Source: Thiomicrorhabdus sp965603495 (GTDB taxonomy: Bacteria > Pseudomonadota > Gammaproteobacteria > Thiomicrospirales > Thiomicrospiraceae). From it: a stretch of DNA of 64,000 nt. The stretch lies in NCBI GenBank assembly GCA_965603495.1, contig CBFDDF010000006.1:1-64000 (forward strand), given 5' to 3'. The position numbers and the translations under genes were made by a program. Below, piece by piece: positions 33,602-41,421 of this stretch (the stretch's first letter is position 1; every line of letters starts with the position of its first letter). Below the pieces are notes generated by a model that ran no database searches, was not told the origin of the DNA, and saw only the letters and a list, made by a program, of their open reading frames with translations.

Positions 33602-33630
33602 GTTATTTTTTATGCAAATATTGGAAATCA

Positions 33631-33691
33631 ACATAACAAAAAACTCAAGCCGACTGCGCTAACGCGCAGCCGCTTAGTTTGGTCGTTATAA
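33631..33691. other. attC1
   Basis: R'' ACATAAC and R' GTTATAA; inner arms (CTCAAGC.../...TTTGG) around a GC-rich palindrome GCTGCGCGTT/AACGCGCAGC-like. Confidence 0.85.
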
Positions 33692-33706
33692 GCCAAAGGC
33701 GGGCTA

Positions 33707-34258
33707 GTGGAAACTCTGAAAGTAACTAAATTTGAAGCTGCAGAAAGACAGTTGATTCAGGGTATAAGGCTCTTTTTTGAAGAGGGTGACCCAATTTCGA
33801 TTCACACCTTGGTAGAAGCGGCAGTTCAGGTTTTTCGTGATCTAGCTTCAAAGTATGGTACGAGCAGTTGTATTACGGAGCACCCAGGGCTGAGTCATGT
33901 TAATAAGAGTGTTATTTATAACGCTATGAATGAAGCTAGAAACTTTTTCAAGCATGCGAATAAAGATTCAGACCAAGTATTGGAGTTTGACATTACTAGA
34001 AACAATATCTCTCTCCTTGAGTGCTCAACTTTGCACACTAGTATTAAGGGCAAAGTCATTCCAGAAGTACTAGTATTCGAATTATGGTTTTTATCTAAAA
34101 ACAAAGATTTATTTGTATCGAATAAAGAATTTATGGAAAAGTTAAACTCTTCAGGTGCTTTGAGTAAACAATGGGATTTCAGCGACTGTAGAGAGCTAAT
34201 TTCAGAACTCAGAGAGTCAAAGTCCAGCCGAGAGGTTTGTCTTAAATATGGCTTATAA
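33707..34258 (+). CDS. Cassette 2: hypothetical protein
   Basis: 183 residues starting with GTG 33707, 21 bp into the cassette. KFEAAERQLIQGIRLFFEEGDPISIHTLVEAAVQVFRDLA and ARNFFKHANKDSDQVLEFD suggest a helical protein; similar proteins occur in other genomes as unnamed proteins. No catalytic motif is seen. Its stop lies inside attC2 (overlap of the coding end with R'' at 34253), typical of integron cassettes. Confidence 0.75.
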   Translation: METLKVTKFEAAERQLIQGIRLFFEEGDPISIHTLVEAAVQVFRDLASKYGTSSCITEHPGLSHVNKSVIYNAMNEARNFFKHANKDSDQVLEFDITRNNISLLECSTLHTSIKGKVIPEVLVFELWFLSKNKDLFVSNKEFMEKLNSSGALSKQWDFSDCRELISELRESKSSREVCLKYGL

Positions 34259-34322
34259 CAATGCGCTCCACCCGATTCGTCACCGCTACGCGGCTCCTCT
34301 CGGGTGAGCTTGGTCGTTAGGC
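34253..34322. other. attC2
   Basis: R'' CTTATAAC complements the cassette start TTATAAG; R' is GTTAGGC at 34316-34322. The central palindrome is CACCGCTACGCGG-like. Confidence 0.9.
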
Positions 34323-34331
34323 AGTAAAAAT

Positions 34332-34754
34332 ATGGCAGACGATAACGAGCAGTTTTATGCACACCAAGAAGACGTGAGACGTCGCGCAGACTCATTGGTA
34401 CGAGCTCTTTTCGTGCTCTCTGGAGGTGCGCTCACCGTGTCTATAGGGTTCTTCGGTGGCTCATCCCGTTCACTTTTGTCTCCTGAGCTTATATTGGTAT
34501 TACAATCATCGTGGTGGAGTCTTTTTGTTTCGATCTTGTGCCTTGCTTCGTCGCTTGTAGCAATAATTGGCCGAGATTATGCCTTTGGTGAGCGGTGGCG
34601 AGAAAAGCTTGATGGTAAACGGGAAGATGCTCCCAATGGACCTGGCTGGTGCGAGTTATTGATCTGGATTTTAGCTAGTGTTGGGTTTGTAAGCTTTTTT
34701 GTTGGCATGATCGGGCTTGCTTACGTAGCGTCTTCCGCAGTTTCAAATGCCTAA
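34332..34754 (+). CDS. Cassette 3: three-span membrane protein
   Basis: 140 residues with membrane spans near 25-43 (LFVLSGGALTVSIGFFGG), 58-80 (WWSLFVSILCLASSLVAII) and 111-134 (LIWILASVGFVSFFVGMIGLAYV). The start lies 15 bp after the cassette boundary with no ribosome site, a common cassette feature. No family recognised. Confidence 0.7.
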   Translation: MADDNEQFYAHQEDVRRRADSLVRALFVLSGGALTVSIGFFGGSSRSLLSPELILVLQSSWWSLFVSILCLASSLVAIIGRDYAFGERWREKLDGKREDAPNGPGWCELLIWILASVGFVSFFVGMIGLAYVASSAVSNA

Positions 34755-34812
34755 CAAATTGCTCCAGTTCGTTTCGGCCCTGACGGGCCTCCACCGGACA
34801 GCAGCGTTAGTT
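34749..34812. other. attC3
   Basis: R'' GCCTAAC at 34749-34755 (matching cassette start TTAGGC) and R' GTTAGTT at 34806-34812; GGCCCTGACGGGCC forms the loop arm. Confidence 0.9.
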
Positions 34813-34836
34813 GCCCTCGTAATTCGGAGTTAATCC

Positions 34837-36507
34837 ATGATTAAAAATATCAAATTAAAATTTGGAAGGGCTGAAGGCTTAGCTCCTGAATCAATTGCAG
34901 CAATGCCTATTACAGTTTTTGTAGGGCCAAATAATTCTGGGAAAAGCAAGATTCTCACAGAGATTCAGCAATTTTGTTCATCTGGAAACCGAAATGCCAA
35001 CAACGTTATTATTGATTCTATTGAGCTGTCATCTTTTACTGACGAAATTCTGGATAAGAAAATAGAAGGAGTAACACTTAAGCCGAACCCTGGCGAAGCG
35101 CAGCATCCAGGTCATATTTTTGTAGGAAAAGGTCCCACGAGACATCAAGTAAATGAAGCTCAATTCATAGAGGCACTTAAATCACCAAATTCCCAGCCAA
35201 CTCATACGTGCCAGTGGTTTCTTGCCTATAACACGCTGATACTCAATGGCAGTAATAGAATTAACTTAGTGAATCAGCAGAAGGCAGGAAACTTACAAGG
35301 TCCAGCTCATACAAGTTTCCAGCTTCTGTTTCGAGATGATGAAAAAAGAAAAGAAGTCAGGAGAATAATACATGAGGCATTTGGTCAGTATTTGGTTATT
35401 GATCCTACTAACCTAGGACAGTTAAACCTTAGACTTTCAAAAGAGCCGCCAAAAGATGATACAGAAGAGCGTGGCATACACGCTGAGGCTGTTGAATTTC
35501 ACTCGAAAGCTATGCTAATTAATCAAGCTAGTGATGGTGTTAAAGCATTTACTGGTATGGTTACTGAAATGATAGCAGGCGATCCGTCTGTATTGCTCAT
35601 GGATGAGCCCGAGGCATTCCTTCACCCCTCACTGTCTTTCAAGCTCGGAAAAGAAGTGTCAGGAATTATGTCAGCGTCGGACAAGCGGCTTTTTGTAGCC
35701 ACTCATAGTCCTAATTTTGTAATGGGGTGTATTCAATCAGGAGCGCCTGTAAATATAGTTAGGTTGACCTATAGGAATAATGTGCCTACGGCAAGAATTC
35801 TTCCTAACGAAGATATTCTAAAGTTAATGAGAAACCCTTTATTGCGATCCACGGGTGTATTAAGTGGATTGTTTTATGAGTTTGTAATTGTCACAGAATC
35901 TGATGCCGATAGAGCATTTTATCAAGAAATCAACGATAGACTTCTAAAGCATTCTGACGGCAGAGGTATTCCAAATTGTTTATTCCTTCATGCTCAAAAT
36001 AAGCAAACAGTAAAAACTATCATAAAACCACTCAGAGAACTTGGGATACCTGTTGCGGGAATTGTTGATATTGATGTTCTTAAAGACGGTGGCTCTGTCT
36101 GGTCAAGCTTTCTAGATAGTGGTTCGATCCCTGAATTGGAGAGAGAGCCGTTAGCTTCTTTAAGGCAGGCTTTAAAGCGGAAGTTTGAAGAATCAGGAAA
36201 GAGTATGAAGCGTGATGGTGGCATTCAAATTCTTGCCGATGAAGATCAGGAAGCACTTCAAAACTTTTTTATCAAACTGTCAGATTATGGTTTATTTGTA
36301 GTTCCAAATGGTGAATTAGAATCTTGGCTTAAAAGCTTGGAAGCGTCCGGACATGGGCCAAATTGGCTGGTAGAGATTTTTGAAAAAATGGGAGAAGATC
36401 CTAATTCTTCAGACTACTTAAAGCCAAATGATGGCGACGTCTGGAACTTTATTGATGGTATATCCAAGTGGTTTTTTGACCCTAGACGAAAAGGTATACC
36501 TAAATAG
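34837..36507 (+). CDS. Cassette 4: AAA-ATPase/TOPRIM nuclease of the OLD type
   Basis: 556 residues. Walker A GPNNSGKS (residues 30-37), ABC-like signature region INQASDGVKAFTGMV, Walker B SVLLMDEPEAFLHPSLS with the D-loop-like ATHSPNFVMG make an SMC/ABC-type ATPase. The C-terminal half has a TOPRIM-like pattern (FVIVTESDADRAFYQEIN, then IPVAGIVDIDVL), the OLD-family nuclease layout. OLD/GajA-like proteins act in phage defence, often with a partner; here the gene stands alone in its cassette. At 1.7 kb it is much longer than the usual cassette. GGAG precedes the ATG. Confidence 0.82.
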   Translation: MIKNIKLKFGRAEGLAPESIAAMPITVFVGPNNSGKSKILTEIQQFCSSGNRNANNVIIDSIELSSFTDEILDKKIEGVTLKPNPGEAQHPGHIFVGKGPTRHQVNEAQFIEALKSPNSQPTHTCQWFLAYNTLILNGSNRINLVNQQKAGNLQGPAHTSFQLLFRDDEKRKEVRRIIHEAFGQYLVIDPTNLGQLNLRLSKEPPKDDTEERGIHAEAVEFHSKAMLINQASDGVKAFTGMVTEMIAGDPSVLLMDEPEAFLHPSLSFKLGKEVSGIMSASDKRLFVATHSPNFVMGCIQSGAPVNIVRLTYRNNVPTARILPNEDILKLMRNPLLRSTGVLSGLFYEFVIVTESDADRAFYQEINDRLLKHSDGRGIPNCLFLHAQNKQTVKTIIKPLRELGIPVAGIVDIDVLKDGGSVWSSFLDSGSIPELEREPLASLRQALKRKFEESGKSMKRDGGIQILADEDQEALQNFFIKLSDYGLFVVPNGELESWLKSLEASGHGPNWLVEIFEKMGEDPNSSDYLKPNDGDVWNFIDGISKWFFDPRRKGIPK

Positions 36508-36508
36508 T

Positions 36509-36580
36509 AACTAACAAAGCGCTGTTGTCGGACAGATTTTCCGCTTCGCTCCAAACCAGCCGCAAAGCGCGGCGTTATGC
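36509..36580. other. attC4
   Basis: R'' AACTAAC (matching cassette start TTAGTT) and R' GTTATGC at 36574-36580; CCGCTTCG and CGCAAAGCGCGG form inner arms. Confidence 0.88.
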
Positions 36581-36607
36581 ACTCAAGCACAATGGAGAAA
36601 CATTAAA

Positions 36608-37123
36608 ATGAAGTCGTTTTTTTATATAGTGATAATTGCGCTGTTAGCTGGATGTGCTGATACTCATCAATTAATGAGAGCTGGGAACACACTCGTGAAC
36701 CTCGACTCTTCAAAAAGTACATATGTTGCTATTTCTCGAGATGGAAGGTATGACCAGACAATATACCAGGGTTCTGGTGCAAGCCTTTCTCAAAGTATTA
36801 TGATGGCTTTCGCTCAATATAGTAATTCAGTAGAAACAGGCTATGAGTATCAATCATTCGATGCTGCATTAGCCTATACGAAAGAGCATAATTATGGCTA
36901 CTTAGTCATTCCCGCAATTCTTGAGTGGGAGGATAGGGCAACTGAGTGGTCAGGAATCCCTGATAAAGCTTCTATAAAAATCACAATAATTGAAGTCAGT
37001 TCAGGAAAAACATTAGATTCAGCAATCATAAAAGGAAAGAGCGGTCTAGCTACATTCGGGGGAGACCATCCACAGGACTTATTGCAAAAGCCGGTCGGCC
37101 AATATGTCGGTTCATTATATTAG
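36608..37123 (+). CDS. Cassette 5: DUF4823-type lipoprotein
   Basis: 171 residues. Signal and lipobox MKSFFYIVIIALLAGCADT predict lipidation at Cys16. STYVAISRDGRYDQTIYQGSGASLSQSIMMAFAQYSNSVE, YLVIPAILEWEDRATEWSGIPDKASIKI and FGGDHPQDLL match the DUF4823 lipoprotein family as remembered. The role is unknown; it should sit in the outer or inner membrane facing the periplasm. GGAG lies ahead of the ATG. Confidence 0.8.
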   Translation: MKSFFYIVIIALLAGCADTHQLMRAGNTLVNLDSSKSTYVAISRDGRYDQTIYQGSGASLSQSIMMAFAQYSNSVETGYEYQSFDAALAYTKEHNYGYLVIPAILEWEDRATEWSGIPDKASIKITIIEVSSGKTLDSAIIKGKSGLATFGGDHPQDLLQKPVGQYVGSLY

Positions 37124-37134
37124 CTTGAAAAATT

Positions 37135-37197
37135 GCCTAACAATCAGTTCAACTCGGACATGCTGCTACGGCTCGCGCGGTTAACGCGGCGTTAGAT
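37135..37197. other. attC5
   Basis: R'' GCCTAAC and R' GTTAGAT. R'' differs at one position from the complement of its cassette start (TTATGC), a small divergence. Confidence 0.82.
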
Positions 37198-37217
37198 CTT
37201 TATTGGAGTTATCTATT

Positions 37218-37589
37218 ATGGATGAACAAGCAGTGACATTACTTGCTGAAAAGGTAATTAGTGACGTTAGTTTTTGGACTGCTCTAATTGGATTAGGAGG
37301 GGTCGTTTTGGGAGCATTGATTGCTATCATTGGCAATATAATTATTTTCAAAATGCAAAATAAGCAACAGAAAACTATAGATGAAGCTAGGAAAAAACTT
37401 CTTCACAAAATGTTAAGTGACTCAAGTTTTAAAGAAGGCAGGTCTCTGGAGGCTTTATCACAGGTTACTGGTTCTCAGCCAGAAGAATGTCGTAGGCTTT
37501 TGATCGAAATTAGCGCAAGAGGTTTTACGCTCGCTGACGGCAGAGAAGGATGGGGCTACATAAAGAATAAACCTTTAACTGAGAAATAA
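37218..37589 (+). CDS. Cassette 6: membrane-anchored small protein with winged-helix-like tail
   Basis: 123 residues from ATG 37218, preferred over TTG 37203 because TTGGAG fits a ribosome site. Span at residues about 19-42 (WTALIGLGGVVLGALIAIIGNIIIF), a short coiled stretch (KQQKTIDEARKKLLHKML), then SLEALSQVTGSQPEECRRLLIEISARGFTLADGREGWGYI, which has helix-turn-helix spacing. Related cassette proteins occur in other integrons as unknowns. Function is not known. Confidence 0.75.
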   Translation: MDEQAVTLLAEKVISDVSFWTALIGLGGVVLGALIAIIGNIIIFKMQNKQQKTIDEARKKLLHKMLSDSSFKEGRSLEALSQVTGSQPEECRRLLIEISARGFTLADGREGWGYIKNKPLTEK

Positions 37590-37651
37590 GCCTAACAAGA
37601 CGCTCAAGCTGACTGTGCTAAAGCACAGCTCGCTTAGCTTGGTCGTTAGGG
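37590..37651. other. attC6
   Basis: R'' GCCTAAC and R' GTTAGGG. Its arms (CTCAAGC...GCTTGG) closely resemble attC1, so the two cassettes may come from the same source. Confidence 0.88.
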
Positions 37652-37673
37652 CTCAAAATGAGATTTCGAAAAT

Positions 37674-38165
37674 ATGATTGAAATAGGAATAAATGGATTG
37701 ATTAGATTTCTAAGCTATATCGCACCATTCATAACTCGACGTATGTACACTCAGGAACGACTTGCGTCAAAAGTCAAAATCACAGTTGGAAGTGAAGGTG
37801 ATGGGGTATATATTCAGGCAGGCCAACTTCCTCGTGTACAAGTGTGGTTAGAAATAACAAATCTAACACCGTTCCCCATTGAACCAGACAGAGTAATTGT
37901 GAAACTTTCGTGCGGCCAAGAAATAGCCAAACTCACATTACTTGAGCGTAGAGTAATTCAGTCAACTGAGGAACAACGGTATTTGTTGGAACAGAATCTA
38001 ACTTCATTTCAAGTAGACGCACTTAGAGAGCAAAGCGAAATTACTAAGGCGCAACTTGAAATATATGGCTTCTTCCTGTCGAAGGTGCACAACTTTTCAA
38101 TCATCAATAAATATATATCAACTAATAATGTTAGAGTTGTGAATCTTGGCCCAAATAAGCCCTAA
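37674..38165 (+). CDS. Cassette 7: hypothetical protein
   Basis: 163 residues. A short hydrophobic N-terminus (IGINGLIRFLSYIAPFI) is followed by a beta-rich domain (KVKITVGSEGDGVYIQAGQLPRVQVWLEITNLTPFPIEPDRVIVKLSCG) like an immunoglobulin-type fold, then helices. No family is named. The stop lies in attC7. No ribosome site is evident. Confidence 0.7.
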   Translation: MIEIGINGLIRFLSYIAPFITRRMYTQERLASKVKITVGSEGDGVYIQAGQLPRVQVWLEITNLTPFPIEPDRVIVKLSCGQEIAKLTLLERRVIQSTEEQRYLLEQNLTSFQVDALREQSEITKAQLEIYGFFLSKVHNFSIINKYISTNNVRVVNLGPNKP

Positions 38166-38240
38166 CAAACACATCAAGATCGTTCGCTCTCGCTCACTGG
38201 GACGCCGCTACCGCGGCGCCCCTTATGTGAAACGTTATGT
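38160..38240. other. attC7
   Basis: R'' CCCTAAC (matches cassette start TTAGGG) and R' GTTATGT at 38234-38240; GGGACGCCGC/GCGGCGCCCC form a long GC arm. Confidence 0.88.
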
Positions 38241-38253
38241 GTAGGAACTCACT

Positions 38254-38655
38254 ATGAATACAGGCAAAATCATATCTGATCAGAAAATATCTACCGCCCA
38301 TTTGGCGATTTTGTTCGCATTTCTACTAGGCATTGTGAGTAAAGATTCAATATCAAACCATTTAACGAACGCAATCATAATCATTAGTGCTGCAGTTCCA
38401 TTTTTGGCACTATCAATAATTTTGTATCAACTCCAAAGAGTCACAGAATCCAAGCCTCTTCATCGAATTTATTTTCTCTGCTTCGGCTTAGGAAACTTTT
38501 TAGGGGCGCTTTCATTAACCTGCATCTTCTACTCAGCATCAAAAATTGCAGGCATCACGTTTATTGTTCTGAGCCTATTGTTGGCTGTTATAGTCGGACC
38601 AATACTTGAAAAAGCAGATCCAACAAAGGCCATTAAAAATAATGAAAACGACTGA
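38254..38655 (+). CDS. Cassette 8: four-span membrane protein
   Basis: 133 residues with spans near 16-34, 41-59, 75-95 and 100-120 (LAILFAFLLGIVS, IIIISAAVPFLALSIIL, YFLCFGLGNFLGALSLTCIFY, TFIVLSLLLAVIVGPIL). TAGGA lies before the ATG. No family recognised. Confidence 0.7.
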   Translation: MNTGKIISDQKISTAHLAILFAFLLGIVSKDSISNHLTNAIIIISAAVPFLALSIILYQLQRVTESKPLHRIYFLCFGLGNFLGALSLTCIFYSASKIAGITFIVLSLLLAVIVGPILEKADPTKAIKNNEND

Positions 38656-38658
38656 AAC

Positions 38659-38727
38659 ACATAACACGGCGCTCCACTCGACCAAAAACCGCTTTGCGGT
38701 TTTCGTCAGGTGAGCTAGGCGTTAGCA
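38659..38727. other. attC8
   Basis: R'' ACATAAC (matches cassette start TTATGTGT) and R' GTTAGCA at 38721-38727; AAAAACCGCTTTGCGGTTTT forms a perfect inner palindrome. Confidence 0.88.
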
Positions 38728-38758
38728 ATCTCGAAGCATCGCGCGAATAGGAATGAAT

Positions 38759-38854
38759 ATGAAAATAAGCCATATGTTATTTTTCTTTTTAATCACGATT
38801 CCCTGCGTGGGAAATGCCACATGGCATGGCCCCAGAATTATAGACAACGGGTAA
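38759..38854 (+). pseudogene. Cassette 9 remnant: 31-residue exported-protein start
   Basis: The reading frame gives MKISHMLFFFLITIPCVGNA, a signal peptide, then TWHGPRIIDNG and a stop. TAGGAATG lies upstream. No attC follows, and minus-strand island genes begin at once, so this is the 5' end of a cassette cut by a rearrangement. It marks the end of the array. Confidence 0.55.
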
Positions 38855-38867
38855 TGATTTTTTTAGC

Positions 38868-39368
38868 TTATCTTTTTCTCAATCTTTTGACAGCATCTTC
38901 GAGATTTGAGAATTTTTCTTCTATATTCCCTTCCCTTAAGTGCAGCACGTATACTTTATCGTAGTAATTATAGTAGGCGTTTTTAACCAAGTTTTTAAAA
39001 GATCTTAACTGCCCAACCTCTTTTTCAATATATTCAAAAACATTAAATGTAGTCTTAACTGTCGGCAATTGATTGCCACCAAGTACAACCTTTTCTGGCG
39101 ATCTAGAGTCTTGATAAACAGTAACCTGGCCGTCAGAAGAAAGGTGAGCATTTAAAATTTGGGCTAAATAATATTCTTGAGTATCGTATTCATCATCATC
39201 AATTGGATCGTAGTACTCTACATTCCTTCTATAAATAGTTATACCTTCGTAAAGGTCATACTTTGTAAAAAGGCCTTTTCTACCAATATAGTGCCAACCT
39301 TTTTCTTTTAAGTCTTTGATGGCTTCTTCTTGGTTTAAATACTTTTCTTCAAAGATTTTTCGCATCAT
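38868..39368 (-). CDS. Hypothetical protein downstream of the CoiA-like gene
   Basis: 166 residues, charged and probably cytoplasmic (EEAIKDLKEKGWHYIGRKGLFTKYDLYEGITIYRRNVEYY). No family recognised. It lies 8 bp after the CoiA-like gene on the same strand, so the two form an operon and may act together. Confidence 0.7.
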   Translation of the reverse strand: MMRKIFEEKYLNQEEAIKDLKEKGWHYIGRKGLFTKYDLYEGITIYRRNVEYYDPIDDDEYDTQEYYLAQILNAHLSSDGQVTVYQDSRSPEKVVLGGNQLPTVKTTFNVFEYIEKEVGQLRSFKNLVKNAYYNYYDKVYVLHLREGNIEEKFSNLEDAVKRLRKR

Positions 39369-39376
39369 CAGGTCCT

Positions 39377-40345
39377 TTATTTTCCATATTTACGTAAAGC
39401 CTTTCTTCGCCATTCATTGGTATCAATCCAATAGTCCTCAATATCCCATAACTTTAGCTCTCTCATAAAAAATGGCTGTCCGTCATTATCTAAATAATCG
39501 TCACACAAGTTTCTATCCACAATATAAACTGGCATTAAGGTTTTTTCATTAACAAACACCACAGCTCTCCACAGGCCCATCTTAACTTTATTAAACCCTT
39601 GCGCTACATGAGTCAGTTTTAATGTCACCTGGCTTGTCAGCCTTTTAGTTATCACACCATTTGAGATCTCATTGTGAAGGTTATCAACCTGCTCTTGGTT
39701 TTCTGCCTCGATGCGTTTAACTTCATTTTGAATCCACTCAATTTTTACTGGGTAAACTTTTTGGCATAGGAATAACCACTCATGATTTTCCTTATTCTTA
39801 ACCGCTTCAGTAATTTCTTCAATTGATGCATCAAAACTTAATTTAGAAAGGTCTACTTCTAATACTGATAGCTCCGCGGATTTGAACTTTTGGATATCAC
39901 TAAGCTGCTTTTTATTAGTGACAAGAACTTCAATAGCAATCGGTCTAAAGTGGTCTGGGTTAGCGGTAAGGTCTGGAATGATAGTGTTGCTGAATTTAGT
40001 TTCTATTAGGGGGCGTGCGGATGTAAAAAGGTTTTTTGTTATAACGTCTTCAATCTCAACTTCAATACCTGTTTTTTCATCAACAGCTCTGAATTGGATT
40101 TTTCTAGTATGCTCAAACCGTCCTTCTTCAATAAGGTCTGCAATAATTGATTTCGCAGCATAGTGTAATGGGGATTCATGTGATGCTGTTTGTTCTTTAT
40201 GAGCGAAGTGATGGCCTCTGTCATGACCTTTTCGAGCAATTAAGGGTTGTTTACAGATTGGACAAAAGTAACCGTTATCTCCACTGTCGGCTTCAGAAAT
40301 ATGTAGTAAGTGTTGTTCTTTATCTAATGCCCAACCGATTTTCAT
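39377..40345 (-). CDS. CoiA-like protein (competence/nuclease family)
   Basis: 322 residues. A zinc-ribbon-like N-terminus GYFCPICKQPLIARKGHDRGHHFAHKE precedes HYAAKSIIADLIEE and a restriction-endonuclease-like core (IEVEIEDVITKNLFTSARPLIETKFSNTIIPDLTANPDHFRPIAIEVLVTNKK), in which Glu, Asp and E-x-x-like residues could form the nuclease site. CoiA helps process incoming DNA during transformation; homologues outside Gram-positives are less known. In an island a DNA-processing or defence role is equally possible. Confidence 0.75.
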   Translation of the reverse strand: MKIGWALDKEQHLLHISEADSGDNGYFCPICKQPLIARKGHDRGHHFAHKEQTASHESPLHYAAKSIIADLIEEGRFEHTRKIQFRAVDEKTGIEVEIEDVITKNLFTSARPLIETKFSNTIIPDLTANPDHFRPIAIEVLVTNKKQLSDIQKFKSAELSVLEVDLSKLSFDASIEEITEAVKNKENHEWLFLCQKVYPVKIEWIQNEVKRIEAENQEQVDNLHNEISNGVITKRLTSQVTLKLTHVAQGFNKVKMGLWRAVVFVNEKTLMPVYIVDRNLCDDYLDNDGQPFFMRELKLWDIEDYWIDTNEWRRKALRKYGK

Positions 40346-40389
40346 TTGAACGGCTCTTCTAATGGGAGTTAAAACTCTATTTGCAATAA

Positions 40390-40554
40390 CTAATCATCAA
40401 GCATTTCATCTCGTGATTTTGTTTGTGTTGTTTGTGTTGTTTGATATTCAGGTGAACTTGGGTCTGTAAAAGCATCTGCTGAAGAGCCACCCAAGTGCTC
40501 AACTACATGCTTAACTAAAGAGATATTGCCAAACCATTTTGGTGCCTTAATCAT
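40390..40554 (-). CDS. Small ORF, 54 residues, unknown
   Basis: ATG 40554 opens MIKAPKWFGNISLVKHVVEH, then a serine-rich stretch, then repeated QTTQTTQTK and an acidic end DEMLDD. No Shine-Dalgarno is evident, but the composition is protein-like and the strand matches its neighbours; it may be coupled to the CoiA-like gene downstream. Confidence 0.4.
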   Translation of the reverse strand: MIKAPKWFGNISLVKHVVEHLGGSSADAFTDPSSPEYQTTQTTQTKSRDEMLDD

Positions 40555-40696
40555 ATAGTGTACTGGCCGTTATTGAGATAAGCCTGAAGCACAGGGGGGA
40601 TGCTTCTTTCGATCAATGAACTGCTAGCCTTTTACTAGGCTACTCGTTTTAAACTTAACAAATACCTTTAATAATGTATGACTTTATTTTAGATAT

Positions 40697-40742
40697 TATT
40701 GTATATCTAAAAAACGTATATACGTTTTTTGGATATACGATA
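40697..40742. repeat. 46-bp near-perfect palindrome
   Basis: Two arms of 23 bp centred between 40719 and 40720 match except at two or three positions. The core is AAAAAACGTATATACGTTTTTT. It sits in a 300-bp AT-rich gap without genes. It is followed by a second short inverted repeat region before the terminator at 40816. No family of such sites is recognised. Confidence 0.85.
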
Positions 40743-40815
40743 TTTTCATATCAACTTTAGCTTTTAAAGTTTGGGTTTTTCATAAAGCGTGTTCGTAAAA
40801 CTAATTCCACCGAGC

Positions 40816-40843
40816 ATAAAAAACCCACTGCATTGAGTGGGTT
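40816..40843 (-). terminator. Terminator of the small exported protein gene
   Basis: On the minus strand AACCCACT, CAATGC and AGTGGGTT followed by TTTT. Similar GCATAAAAAACC-hairpin sequences occur at 42928, 44362 and 54290. Confidence 0.85.
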
Positions 40844-40882
40844 GTTGGTTTTGTTAGATAGAGTATTGGTCTACCTTTAGCG

Positions 40883-41293
40883 TTAAAAAATCCGCTTTAT
40901 ATTAGTCTCTTTCTTTGAGAGTGAGCATGTACCCTTCTTCTCTTTTTTAAAGTGGGAGAGCCCTATAGAACGACCTTGCGTAGAAGGTGAAAAGTTTTGT
41001 CTAAAATGAAAGGTTAAATCAACTCGACTTACCTTCATAACTATTTGATTAGTCCCTGTGTCCATCTTGCTTCGAGCATTAAAATTTACATCAGTGGGTC
41101 TAAAGAAAACATTACCATCAGGAAAAGCGTCTCCATCATTGAAAAAAGACAGTGAAGCCTTTCCAGTGTCTTCATTAGCATAAAAAATAAAACCAGAGTC
41201 TTCAAAAGGACAACTCAAATAGGTTGGTTCTGCCAATACAGTCGTAGAGAAGGCGGCTAAAGAGCCTAGTAATAGGTTTTGAATGATTTTCAT
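40883..41293 (-). CDS. Hypothetical exported protein
   Basis: 136 residues with signal peptide MKIIQNLLLGSLAAFSTTVLA. The mature part is beta-rich with two cysteines (YLSCPFEDSGFIFYANEDTG, KGTCSLSKKE). No family recognised. A terminator follows 40 bp downstream. A second small hairpin gene neighbour is not seen. Confidence 0.7.
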   Translation of the reverse strand: MKIIQNLLLGSLAAFSTTVLAEPTYLSCPFEDSGFIFYANEDTGKASLSFFNDGDAFPDGNVFFRPTDVNFNARSKMDTGTNQIVMKVSRVDLTFHFRQNFSPSTQGRSIGLSHFKKEKKGTCSLSKKETNIKRIF

Positions 41294-41421
41294 GATTTCC
41301 CCAGGTCAAAATTAAATATCTTTTTATTAAACCACAAACCCACCTGAAAAGAGATGGGTTGTTGGTTCGCAGTTAAGATAATTTAATTTACAGGGCTAGT
41401 TTTTATGCGGTCTTGTGCTTT

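Larger units (their letters stand above)
32244..38721. mobile_element. Integron with eight cassettes and a broken ninth
   Basis: Divergent intI, attI with a Pc-like promoter, then eight plus-strand cassettes each ended by an attC whose R'' box (RYYYAAC) matches the first bases of its own cassette. The attC sites are of mixed type, unlike a uniform superintegron, so cassettes were gathered from several sources. The array ends in a ninth cassette without its attC. Confidence 0.92.
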
